From CADCTQ01 sp963844325 (GTDB lineage: Bacteria > Bacteroidota > Bacteroidia > Cytophagales > 172606-1), in assembly GCA_963844325.1 (NCBI GenBank), contig CAWJNV010000001.1, forward strand, positions 2,679,802-2,743,801: a DNA stretch of 64,000 nucleotides. Direction: 5' to 3'. This document shows, piece after piece, positions 49,291 to 60,100 of this stretch. The position numbers and the translations under genes were made by a program. Position 1 is the stretch's first letter. Every line of letters begins with the position of its first letter. The notes under the pieces are model-generated. The model saw only the letters and a list, made by a program, of their open reading frames with translations. It made no database searches and was not told the DNA's origin.

Positions 49291-52200
49291 ATGACGACAT
49301 TTGAGCAGTTATTCAGTTCCAGCCTTTACCAGGCGCAACCACAAACCGGCGATGCCGGATGGTGCGGCTACGTGCTCAACCCGGCCGGCAAAGCTCAACC
49401 GCCCGCTTCCGGCGTGTCCCTCCAGACGCTTTTCAGCACCAAAAATTATTACCCCTACGGAATTTTTCTTTTCAGCGCAGCGGCACCGGCAGTAGTGGAT
49501 ACCCGTTCCGCCGGGGCCTTTGCTGATCAGGTAGTGGATTACCTGGCAAAAAAATACGGTTCGTCCGGTCCTTTTTCTAACTACGCACTGGTGTGGCTGG
49601 CAGATACTGCCCAGCTCAACGACAGCACCGTAACTGTAATTACGTTGTCACTCTCCACCTTTTTCAGCGTGGTGCAGCCTTTGTCGTACAATCCCAGCCA
49701 AAACCTTGAACTGTCGATCCCGGCGTCTTCGCCATGTGCTTTAAACGGCGATCTGTTTAATTTTTTTAATACGGACCCGAACCAGCCTACCCTGTCCATG
49801 AACTCCCAGTTCGGGGCCCTTTATCGTAATCCGGTGCAAAACATTTATGTTCCTGTCAGCGGCCCGCTGACAGGTTGTTTGGTATTCCCGCTGCAGGTAA
49901 CTTCCGTTGATTACAACTTCCCCGCCACTAACGCCACGCTGCGCTATTTCTACGGCAGCCCAAACAACCCGGCGGTATCTTTCAATTACCCTTTGTTTGA
50001 TTCGGGCCAGTCTCAGCACGCACTTGCTTATTACATGAGCCTGGACCCCAACGATCCCCTGAATGCCAATGCCCGGCTGCGTACGTTCATGGTGCCCATG
50101 ACAGATCCCACTACCCCAACCATCCTGCCTTCGGCTTTTTCCACGGATTCGGGGCGGCAGCTTGGCCTTTCCTCTGCCCTAAGCTTTGATGACTATCCCA
50201 ATACCAGTGTGATCCGGATGCCGGTCACTACCACTGGGATGTTCGTTTACGTGGACAACCAGGGACCGGGCAGCAGGGGCAATGCGTATGACCTGGTGCC
50301 GCAGGGGCAATTCAGCATGCAGCTCTGGAACGTCCCTGCGCCGCCCGACGGCACGGTGCTCAAACTGCTCGGCGGCCTTTCCGGCATTGAAACCTTCAGC
50401 TTTCGGCCCGCCAGCGGAAGCTATACCGGCGACGTGCTTACTTTTTCGCCCGGCAGCAATGCCTATGCGCCTGCTTACGTACCTCCTTCCGGTGGCGCGA
50501 CTCAATCCGGTGCGGCACAACTGACCAATGCGTATACCACTGCGTGGATCGGCATCAGCAACGGAGCGGGCGTTACCACGGGCAACGTCTATCATTCGCA
50601 GCCTACCGGTGCCTCCTTATACGCCGGTGGCTGCGGCGTAAATACTGCTGCCCCGAGCCTGCTTGGATTTTACGAGCCCGTGGCCGCCACGTTGGAATAT
50701 GGTTCACCGGTCGTGCCGGTACCCATGGTTCCCTACGGGCTGTTGCCGGCAACAATCAATGCCCGGGATGCCAGCGACTTTGAACTTAAAGTGCTTTCCA
50801 CCAACCGGAAAGCCGCACTGGAGCCAACGGTTCAGGCAACGGCCGGGAAAAGAACGGCCGCCGGGAACAACCCGTTACACGGCGATTTGTCGTCAGGTGC
50901 AACCATTGCTTCCACTTCACCGCAGGGCTTCGTGGTACAGGTGGATACTACTACCAACCAATGGGTTCAACTGGCACTTGCCAGCAATACCACTGGCGGC
51001 GGTACACCGGTGGTAATGCAGTTCAGCAACCTGACCCCTGCGCTGCAATCCGCTTTCCAGACCAATCAGCAATTCCTGGTCATCTCCTGGAACAAGCCCA
51101 TTACCCCGGGCGGAACGGATTATGTACTGTACGGCGCTGATGGAGATGCCGGGAATTTTCAGAAGGAGATGCAGATTGACGGATGGAATTTTGTGGCCGA
51201 CGTACCTACGAGAGATCCCCACGGCGTATTCACCAACGTGCTCATCTTTAAGTTTTGTGAAGGTGCACTCCTGGACCGGGTAGGCGATACCAGTACCTGG
51301 ACCAGCCCCGGCCTGTTCAACAACACGGAGAACAATAATCTTTCCCGGCTGCAAACGTGGGTAACCGACTATTGCAATACGGCCATCAGCAAGTACCAGG
51401 GCGGCGACATGAACTACGGCAGTTTTGCTGCCAAGGTGCAGCAACCTGACTGGAACGGCATCCTGCTGCTCGCGTGCGACCTGGACGTCAACAATTTTCC
51501 GCCCGAGTTGCAGGGCCTTCTTGCCGGCATCAACCAGGCCGGTTTCTATGGCCATCACTTCGGGATCAACGTGAACCATGTATCCGTTGACGGCAATAAT
51601 ACCCTGCAAATGAAGCCCGTCAGTTCATTGTTCGGGCTGATCAATTATACCGACCCGGTGTTTGGTGCATACAATGAGAACACTGCGGAGTACCTGGCCA
51701 ATGCACCCGTTGCGGCCGGCGATTACAACTACAGTGTGCTTTCCCTGAAAGTGTTGTTTAACAACTCGGTGATTCAAAATTTCAGCAGCCTGGTGAAGTT
51801 GTCCATCAACAGCCTCTTCGGCTGCAAGGTGAAGGCGGTCAGCAACACCAACGTAGTCATATTCAAGGGGGCTTACGAAAACCAGAACGGAACACCCAAT
51901 TATACTTTCAACGAAACAAGCGATAACCTGTTACCGCTGGAGAGCAATGTGCTCAATGGGGTTGAGATCGTAAAGGCCAGCTTCGTAACCGTGCAGCCGC
52001 AGGGCGCAAACGGCAGTACCATGGTGCAGGTGCTGTTCTCCTTCTGGGGCTTTTTGAACTTTGCGCAGCAATCGTTTGACCTGTTCTCATTCGGCAGTGC
52101 GCAGCGCAACGGCGAGAACCAGTTCATCAGCGGCGACGGTCTGGCGTATGCTAACCTGACCATCGCGATGCGTTTTGCGCTGGAAACTTCGACGGTACAG

Positions 52201-52791
52201 CTTTTCACTTTCGACGTAAGCCAGATGGCCTTTGACCTGGGGCAAAGCAACTGGCGTGAAGACGGCCTGTACGGGCATTTTCCTTTACAGCCTACCGGCA
52301 TACTTACCGGCGACGGCGACAAGCAGCCTTCCGCGCAGGGGTATCTGCCGCTGCCCGTACCCGGCGTGGCAGGCAGCAACCCGTCAGGTACCTGGTACGG
52401 TTTGGTATTTAACCTGAACCTGGGCACGATGGGCGATCTTACCAATGCCCTTGGTTTCAGCAGTACGCTGCTACTGGTATGGACTACCGGCGCCAACGCC
52501 CAAACGGGAGCTATGCTGCACCTGCCGGGCATGAGCCCGCAAGCCAAGACGCTGAGCCTGCAAGGCGTGCTCAAACTGGATATCGGCAACATGCAGCTAC
52601 AGGCAGCCCAAAACCAGCAAGGCGGCAACCCGGTGGCTTACCTGCTGTCGCTGAACCAGATTACCCTTAAATTCTTGTCGCTGAGTTTCCCGCCGTCGGG
52701 AGCCGTGGATTTTTACCTGTTCGGCAACCCGGATGCCAATGCCCAGCCTTCCAGCCTGGGGTGGTACCTGGGCTACCAGGCGCCGAGCTGA
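49291..52791 (+). CDS. Large beta-rich protein, 1166 aa, unknown family
   Basis: Starts at ATG 49291 (MTTFEQLFSSSLYQAQPQTG). There is no signal peptide, membrane segment or T9SS signal. It is rich in Asn, Gly, Ser, Thr and aromatic residues, with many short predicted strands (FFSVVQPLSYNPSQNLELSI, VLIFKFCEGALLDRVGDTST, WNGILLLACDLDVNNFPPEL). Cysteines are few. Length and composition suggest a large structural or surface assembly protein, possibly a phage-tail- or toxin-complex-like component, but I find no sheath, tube, baseplate or toxin motif. It lies 27 bases after the exported 243-aa gene, and the next gene (metallo-beta-lactamase-fold) begins 88 bases after it. Confidence 0.75.
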   Translation: MTTFEQLFSSSLYQAQPQTGDAGWCGYVLNPAGKAQPPASGVSLQTLFSTKNYYPYGIFLFSAAAPAVVDTRSAGAFADQVVDYLAKKYGSSGPFSNYALVWLADTAQLNDSTVTVITLSLSTFFSVVQPLSYNPSQNLELSIPASSPCALNGDLFNFFNTDPNQPTLSMNSQFGALYRNPVQNIYVPVSGPLTGCLVFPLQVTSVDYNFPATNATLRYFYGSPNNPAVSFNYPLFDSGQSQHALAYYMSLDPNDPLNANARLRTFMVPMTDPTTPTILPSAFSTDSGRQLGLSSALSFDDYPNTSVIRMPVTTTGMFVYVDNQGPGSRGNAYDLVPQGQFSMQLWNVPAPPDGTVLKLLGGLSGIETFSFRPASGSYTGDVLTFSPGSNAYAPAYVPPSGGATQSGAAQLTNAYTTAWIGISNGAGVTTGNVYHSQPTGASLYAGGCGVNTAAPSLLGFYEPVAATLEYGSPVVPVPMVPYGLLPATINARDASDFELKVLSTNRKAALEPTVQATAGKRTAAGNNPLHGDLSSGATIASTSPQGFVVQVDTTTNQWVQLALASNTTGGGTPVVMQFSNLTPALQSAFQTNQQFLVISWNKPITPGGTDYVLYGADGDAGNFQKEMQIDGWNFVADVPTRDPHGVFTNVLIFKFCEGALLDRVGDTSTWTSPGLFNNTENNNLSRLQTWVTDYCNTAISKYQGGDMNYGSFAAKVQQPDWNGILLLACDLDVNNFPPELQGLLAGINQAGFYGHHFGINVNHVSVDGNNTLQMKPVSSLFGLINYTDPVFGAYNENTAEYLANAPVAAGDYNYSVLSLKVLFNNSVIQNFSSLVKLSINSLFGCKVKAVSNTNVVIFKGAYENQNGTPNYTFNETSDNLLPLESNVLNGVEIVKASFVTVQPQGANGSTMVQVLFSFWGFLNFAQQSFDLFSFGSAQRNGENQFISGDGLAYANLTIAMRFALETSTVQLFTFDVSQMAFDLGQSNWREDGLYGHFPLQPTGILTGDGDKQPSAQGYLPLPVPGVAGSNPSGTWYGLVFNLNLGTMGDLTNALGFSSTLLLVWTTGANAQTGAMLHLPGMSPQAKTLSLQGVLKLDIGNMQLQAAQNQQGGNPVAYLLSLNQITLKFLSLSFPPSGAVDFYLFGNPDANAQPSSLGWYLGYQAPS

Positions 52792-52879
52792 CCCGGAGGC
52801 AACCCCTGCCCGCAAGCGGTGGTGGGGCCGTGCAGCAAAGCATTACTTACCAAGTGGTTATCATCAAATCAACCTTATC

Positions 52880-54148
52880 ATGCGCAGCTTATTTGCCGCA
52901 TTCCTGTTAGGAACTGCCCTCTCCGTTTCTCTCTACGCACAGGTGCCTTTCCTGGAAATCCACCACATCGGGGCGGGAGATGGGGATGCTACCCTGATCC
53001 TGGCAGTGGACAGTACGGGCACCAACCTGTTTACGGGCAATCCGATCTGGGATACCTGCGCGGTATTGATTGACGGACAACGGGAAGGCGGGGCCGGGGA
53101 AATATGGCGTTACGTGAAGGATACCCTTGATGCCCGCTTTCCGGGCAGGAAAACACTGGATTACATGGTCGTTTCGCACCTGCACATTGATCATTACGGC
53201 GGTCTTGCCAAGGTGATCACGAACGCGGTAGCGGCAAACTGGAAAATCAAAGGGGTCGTTACCCGCAGACAGTTGGTATACAGCGCCAAGGGTATTGACG
53301 TTATAGCCGGACCTGATGCGATAGACACCTGCTATTCCGATGTAAAAGTATCCAATCCCAACGGCGTAAAACTCAAGGCCTTCTTCAAAGCAGTAACAAC
53401 CAACGCCATCAAGCAACTTACGGTGCAGCCCCACAACAACCTGTTCGATCCCAATAACTTCCGGAATATCTCCATGGAGTGCATCGTTGCCGGAGGCGTT
53501 ACCATTTCGGGTTACGACAGCTTGTATACATTCCTGCCGGCAACCAAACAGAAGTTGGGCAATTTTGGACCAAAGAGCGAAAACGACCTTTCGTACGGAT
53601 GGTTGCTCACCTTCCAGGGGTTTCACTACGTAACCTTAGGAGATCTGGGAGGAAAAAGCGGCGGCAACTACGTCGATGGAGAAACGCCCGTAACGGATTA
53701 CCTCGTGCATCGGTTTGACGATGCCGATTACCATCTCTGTGCCTATAAAGTAAGTCACCACGGAAGCGCCGAAAGCACAACCAAAGAGACTGTCGAACTC
53801 AACAAGCCCACCCTTGCCGTTTTTCCGGCCAGCCTCCGAACGTACGGCAGCAGCACAAAACCGTTGCCTACCCGTAGCGCAATTGAACAGATGGATAGCC
53901 TTACGACCACACGGTTATATACATTCATTCCGCAAAACCCTACAAAACTGGCAAGTTATTACACCTATAATTACCTGCGATATTACAATGACGTCATTCT
54001 CAAAATAACCGGCGGTCCCAGCCATCCGGATTACGGTGAGAATCTGCCCATCACGATAATGCAAGTCAAAAAAAATCTTGACTTTACTTACCCCCCGGGT
54101 CCCCCGGTGGTCACGGTTATCAACTGTACCAAAGGCCACCTCTGGTAA
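52880..54148 (+). CDS. Exported ComEC/Rec2-like metallo-beta-lactamase-fold hydrolase
   Basis: A 422-residue protein from the ATG at 52880, with a signal peptide (MRSLFAAFLLGTALSVSLYA). The MBL zinc site is VSHLHIDHYGGLAK (HxHxDH, around residues 99-108), with a second site in AYKVSHHGSAEST near residue 291 and an acidic LGDLGGK between them. This pattern is that of the ComEC/Rec2 C-terminal nuclease-like MBL group, here as a stand-alone exported enzyme without the ComEC membrane channel. It would hydrolyse a phosphodiester or similar bond outside the cytoplasm. Being embedded between the 1166-aa and 2837-aa genes, it probably works with them, but the substrate is unknown. Confidence 0.82.
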   Translation: MRSLFAAFLLGTALSVSLYAQVPFLEIHHIGAGDGDATLILAVDSTGTNLFTGNPIWDTCAVLIDGQREGGAGEIWRYVKDTLDARFPGRKTLDYMVVSHLHIDHYGGLAKVITNAVAANWKIKGVVTRRQLVYSAKGIDVIAGPDAIDTCYSDVKVSNPNGVKLKAFFKAVTTNAIKQLTVQPHNNLFDPNNFRNISMECIVAGGVTISGYDSLYTFLPATKQKLGNFGPKSENDLSYGWLLTFQGFHYVTLGDLGGKSGGNYVDGETPVTDYLVHRFDDADYHLCAYKVSHHGSAESTTKETVELNKPTLAVFPASLRTYGSSTKPLPTRSAIEQMDSLTTTRLYTFIPQNPTKLASYYTYNYLRYYNDVILKITGGPSHPDYGENLPITIMQVKKNLDFTYPPGPPVVTVINCTKGHLW

Positions 54149-54197
54149 GCCGGGAATGGGGTATAGGCAGCAATCATCCGTTTTTTAAAGCAGCATC

Positions 54198-57100
54198 ATG
54201 ACTTCTTCCGCTACGCTCCAGGACCTGGCCGGCCAACTGGCCAGGGCTGTTTCAGGAGGCAACTTAACGCTCAACAGTGCTGCCATACAGGCGCCCACCT
54301 TTAAATGGTCGTTGCAGACGATGGGCCTGGCTTCACTAAGCCTGCAAATGCCTGATCCGGCCAAAGGAATTGTGTACAATGCGGGCAACGCTACGCTGAC
54401 GCTTGCCGGCAACTGCGTGCTTTTCAACGGTTGGGATTCTGTTCCTTTCACCATAACGTTATCCGGCGGCGATTCGGGCAGTACGGTGCTGTACGCCAAT
54501 ACTGCCATTGCGGCTACCTACGCCTCCTTCAACATCCGCAACATTGCGGGTTCCACGCTGGTCCCGGCGGGCTCGGTAGCCGCGGCCCTGCTGCCTTCCT
54601 TCGCCATGACGGATGTGCCGTTGTCGGTCAGTTCGACCTCTGCCAGTACCCTGCCCAACTGCATCCTCAGCTTAGGCTTGCCCGCCATCGCCATTACCCC
54701 GCCCTGGGACCTGGTCTCCGCCCTTGGCCTGTCCATGAACACCCTCGGATTCGAGGTGGTCAACTCGTTGAACAAGAACAGTGTCCTGCAAAATGCGTTC
54801 AGCCTCTTCGGCGGCGTAAAAATCGGTTCTATCCTCGTCGACATCACCATTGTCTTGCCGGTAGGGATTTTCACCCAGCAGAACAGCTGGTCGCTCAGCA
54901 TTTCATCCCAGGTAGGCCAATCCGGGCTGAACATTGCCAGTCTGGTGCAAAACTTAGGCGGCATCAATGTGTACGAGGTGTTTCCTGCTTCGCTCACGGC
55001 GCTGGCCGAATTCACCCTTACCTATTTTTACGTCCAGTTCGATCCATCCCGCGCTTCCGTCAGTCAACTCCAGGTAACGATCGGGGCGCCTGACTGGGAG
55101 GTGATTCCGGGTCAGTTCACCATTCAGAATACCACTTTTGGGGTAGAGGTGGTCAACCCGTTCGATGCTGCTTTGCGCAGCACTGTTTTTTCCATTGGCG
55201 GTGCGTTCGTAGTCAAATCCGGTGGCGCCACCGTGGCTACGCTTGCGGCAGGGGCCGTGCTGCCGACGGGTGGGGCAGACTGGTTATTCAACGTATCGGG
55301 CGAGATCAATAATGTGAATTTTGCAACGCTTGTGAACGCGGCGCCGGGCATGAAGACCCATCCCCCGCCCGCAGCGCCGGATGGCTTCAACCTGGAACAG
55401 ATCAGTCTGAATTACCTCAATATTGCCTATAACCCGACCAGCAACACCCTTTCGGAGGTAGATCTTTCGATCAGTTCAAAACTATCCTTTCCCATCGTTC
55501 CAAAGGTTATCGGGGTAGCCAATCCTTATTTTTTACTTAGCCTCACCAACCCGCTCAGCTCAGCCAACAACGATTATTCGGGGGTCATCGGCGGCATTGT
55601 TACCCTTCAGAATGCCCCCTATCTTGACCTGGAAGCAGCCGTAGCCAAAAGCACCGGTTGGGTGTTCCGGGCCGGTCTTCATGCCGGCGCTACCATTAAC
55701 ATCCTCGACCTGCTCGACCAGTTCTTTACCGCCGGCAGCAGTGTGCCCCCGTGGGTAGGCAGCACCCTGGAAATTACGGCATTGCAACTGGTGGTTAAAA
55801 CGCCGCCGTCCGGGCAGTCCATACCGCCCACCGCCTACGTGGTGAGCGGCACCGTCAACTGGCAACTGGTGGTAGGCGCCTTCAGCCTGCCGGAGCTGAC
55901 GGCTACCGTCCTGATCGGTTACCAAAGCCCGAATGTATCGGGTTCCATTACGGTCAATACCAAGCTTTTCGGGCTGGATTTCCAGGTCGGCTACAAATTC
56001 GGCAGCGATGCAACCGATGTGTTCCTGGTATGGAACGGCATAACGGCCGATTATACGGCTACCAGCGAATACAGCACTTATTCACTCACCATCAGCCGGC
56101 TTTCGCTGGGCGGCCTGATCACTTCGGTGATGAGTGACATCATTCCCGGCTTTACCCTGTCACCGCCCTGGAACCTGCTCAACGACGTGAACCTCAACGG
56201 GCTCTCCATTGTCTGTACGCAGTACAACGACGTCAGCAAGCAAAGCAATGATCGCCTGGTGGTGACGGTGCCCCTGAACCTGAACCTGGGCTTCATTGAC
56301 ATCAAAACGGTGACTCTGACCCGGCAGGGGTCCGGTTCTACGGCACAAACCAGCCTGGGTTTCACCGGCACCTTCCTGGGATTCGCAATCAGTTCCGACA
56401 GCAGCAACGAAGGGGCCAAACAACTGGCCGGCACCGGATCGCCGGTAAACCAGATGCCGCAGGTACCGGGACTGGGCGGCAATATCTTCAGGCTGCAATA
56501 CTTGGGGCTCGGGCAGCACGTTGCCCTCTACCCGACGCAGCACCTGGATTCGGTAACCGCCACTGTTGCGGCATTAAAGAACGTATTCGGCAATCCACCG
56601 GTACGGCAGCCGGGCAAACCCGCCGTCATTCCCATCCCCCCCAAGCCATCCGCTCCCCCTGAGAAATCCATCCTGGTTTTTGACGAAACCAGCAACTGGC
56701 TGATCGGTCTGCAATGCACCATCATGAATACGGTAAGCCTGGGGGTGGTCTTCAACGATCCCAACCTGTACGGACTGTCCGTTTTTTTATCGGGTGAAAG
56801 CGCCGGTACATTCAGCGGACTGGATTTTGAAATTCTCTATAAAAAGGTGAACGAGTCAATCGGGATGTACCAGATTGATTTGCAGTTGCCGACCGCCATG
56901 CGCACAATCGAGTTGGGAGCCGTTTCAGTTACCCTGCCCTCGGCTTCCATCCAGATTTATACCAACGGCAACTTTATGGTTGACCTGGGCTTTCCCTGGG
57001 GCAACGACTTTTCCCGCTCCTTCACCGTGCAGGTATTCCCCTTTGTGGGGCAGGGCGGTTTTTATTTCGGCGTGCTGGATGGTGCAACCGCGGGCAACAG

Positions 57101-60100
57101 CGTACCCGCTTCACAAGTGGGCAGCTTTAGTCCGGTCATTGAACTGGGCCTGGGCTTATCGCTGGGGATGGGTAAAACCATTAATGAAGGCATTCTGAGC
57201 GCCGGGTTGAGCCTGCTGGCGGTGGGGGTATTCCAGGGGGTACTTGCTAAGTTCAACGTGAACGATACGAGCCGGTACCCGGGTGACGGCGTCTATTATT
57301 TCAAGGCTACGGGAACGTTCGGGCTGGTAGGACGCATTTATGGCTCCATTAATTTCGCCATCATTTCGGCCAGCTTCGACATAACGGCTTATGCGTACAT
57401 TACGATTACCATCGAAGCATACAACGTAATTGCGATTGCCTTCTCGGCCGGGGTAAGCATTTCACTGACCGTCACCGTTAACCTGGGGCTGTTCAAAATT
57501 CACATTACCTTCCGGTTCTCCGCCGTTATAAAAGCTTCTTTCACGATCGGTACCAACAATACCGCCAATGCTCCCTGGAACCAGCCCCTGCACGCTCCTG
57601 CCGCCCACCGGCTGCTCGCGGCGCAAACCCCGGCCAGGTATGACATATTGTGGCAGCCGCTCATCCAGAACGGCACAAAGCCAACCCTGACCCTGATGTA
57701 CCTGCCGCTGCTCTCCTTGTCGGGTGCGGCCGGCAGCAACACGGCACAGTTTGTAAACCTGCTTTTCATTGATGCGCCCGACCCTTTGTCCGATACGGGC
57801 AGCAACGACTCGGGCTTTACCGCGCTTGCTACCGCCGTGCTGCAATGGGCGATCAATGCAATTGTCAACAGCCGTGCCGCCGACACGACGGTAGCCGCCC
57901 TGATGAGCCAGGCGGTAACGCTTGACCAATTGCAGGCCGTGTATTGTTACCTGACCTACGAATCCGATCACTTTTTTCCGATCCTCTACAGCAACACCGC
58001 GCAGGACAAAGAATTCGACATCCGGGCCTTCCTGGATAACTATTTCACCATTGAAATACGGGCGGAGAATGTGGACGGCGATGAAAACAATGCAACTGTT
58101 TTCCCGATGTTGCCCGACCTGGTGCTGAATGATTCGCTCAACGGTACTGCGGGTACACCGGTCGATTTCAGCGCCAACCCGCAGCCTTTCAGCTACCTGG
58201 GTACGGTGCAGGAGCAGTTGCAGCGGTTGGCCGTACAGTTCCGGTCGGCAGCCGAGGCTGTCAGCGACAACCCATCGGATTGTCCCCCGGTTACCGACAG
58301 TTCATTGCCCGCTACGCCACCGGCAGTTTCCTTTGCGAGCTTTATCGTCCAGGATTATTTTGAAATGCTGGTGAAGAACGTAGTCCAGGATGCCATCAAT
58401 GCTTTCGGCAGATTCAGCTACCCGGTAACTGCAACCACAACGCTGGGTGCGGTAGTCGACTACTTCACGGCTGCACCGCTCAATAATACGGTCAGCGCGG
58501 CCCGGGTGGCCAACGCAAACGGTCCGGTACGTTTAACTGCCGATCAGCGCGTTACCCTGCCCGGTATTGCTTACCCGGTCGCAACCAGCGATACCTTCAA
58601 TGGCATTGTTGCCACATACAACAAGTATCTTTCCCCCGCCAACCAGCTTACGGCCGCACAGTTGGCAACGGATTTCAACACAACCATCAACGGGTTGATT
58701 GTACCGGGTACCCTCATTCAGGTAAGCGGCTTCAATACTTACAGGGTGATTGCTACCGACACGCTCGCCAGCATCGCCGCCAACCTGGTGGCTGCCAGTG
58801 GTTTGGTCAATGCTACCGTGGCACAGGTAATTGACGCCGTAGCCGGGCAGGCGGTACTTGCGCCGCTTACCGTAATCCAGTTGCCCGAACTGGTGTACAC
58901 CACCGGCAACGACGATAGCTTCCAATCCCTCTCCGGTACCTACGGCCTTACAATTGATGCTTTGGCGACCGCAAACCCGCAGGTAACTTTCAATGCCACT
59001 TCGCTGGTGGTACCCGCAATTACTACGCTGGGCGTGCAGGACATTATAAATCAGGTGATTACCCGGGCGAACATCAACCGCTATTCCAGTATGGCCGCCC
59101 GGTTTATGCTGCATGGGCTTAACCTGCCTGACCCCTCGGATACGACCACTGTAAAACCACTGTACGTGCTGACGGGCCAGCAACTTGCCGTGCCCGCGCT
59201 GAACCAGAACGATACGTATAACCTGCAACTTACGCCCGGGGCAAACGGCAGTTGGATCAGCCTTGCCGCCACCCCTCTTTTGCTGAATGTAGACAACCAT
59301 GAGATCAGCCGCATTGCTGACCTGCTTACGCTGCCGCTTACCCAGAACACCAGTGCGCAACCACCGGCAGCACTTACGATGTACCAGGATGCAAATCAGA
59401 CCTTTACGTTAAAGTCAACCATCGCCTGGCAATATCCCGGCACGCTTGTACTGCCGGTAGGTACACCCCCGGCGCAGGTGGTGGGCACCCCTTCGGTGTG
59501 GTATTTCCCCAACGCACTGACCTCGGTACTACAGGCCGACAACAATCTCGAACTGGAGTTATTGCTGCAAACGCCGAATGCTGACGGGCATACGTATGCA
59601 CAAAGTAGCGTTCAGAACTACGGATGGGCCACAATGGTCAACATCAGCGTCGAGAAGTTCACGGATGGTGCTCACCAGGCTCCCGTATTCGCCAATACCT
59701 ACACCCTGGCGGGGGCAACCGGCGGGGACATCATCTACCTGGAACGGATTGTGGCCGCACTGAACAGCGGCAATGGCCCCCGGATTGACCAGGTCCGCAT
59801 CCTGTACGCCCCTGCCGCTACCGGCAATGCCGCTGCCAACCACATGCAAAGCAGTGCAGATGGAGAATACGAGATCGGTATCGTGAAGACAAACCTTTCC
59901 ACCGAAACAAACCCGGAAACGTCCTTGCTTGCCAGGGTCGCGGAAAACGGAACCGGCTACTTGCCCCCTGCACCGAATACGTTGAACGATTACACCGAAT
60001 TCCTGTCTTTCGCCTGGCAATGCAGCATTGTGCGCAGCGGCGGATTTTACCTCTATTATCACCAGAAAAACGGCGGTACCGGATTACCGGACTCCCTTTT

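Noticed and set aside
52880..54148. DNA-uptake gene comEC
   Set aside because: Only the MBL part is present, with a signal peptide and no competence membrane domain or OB-fold; no competence genes are adjacent.
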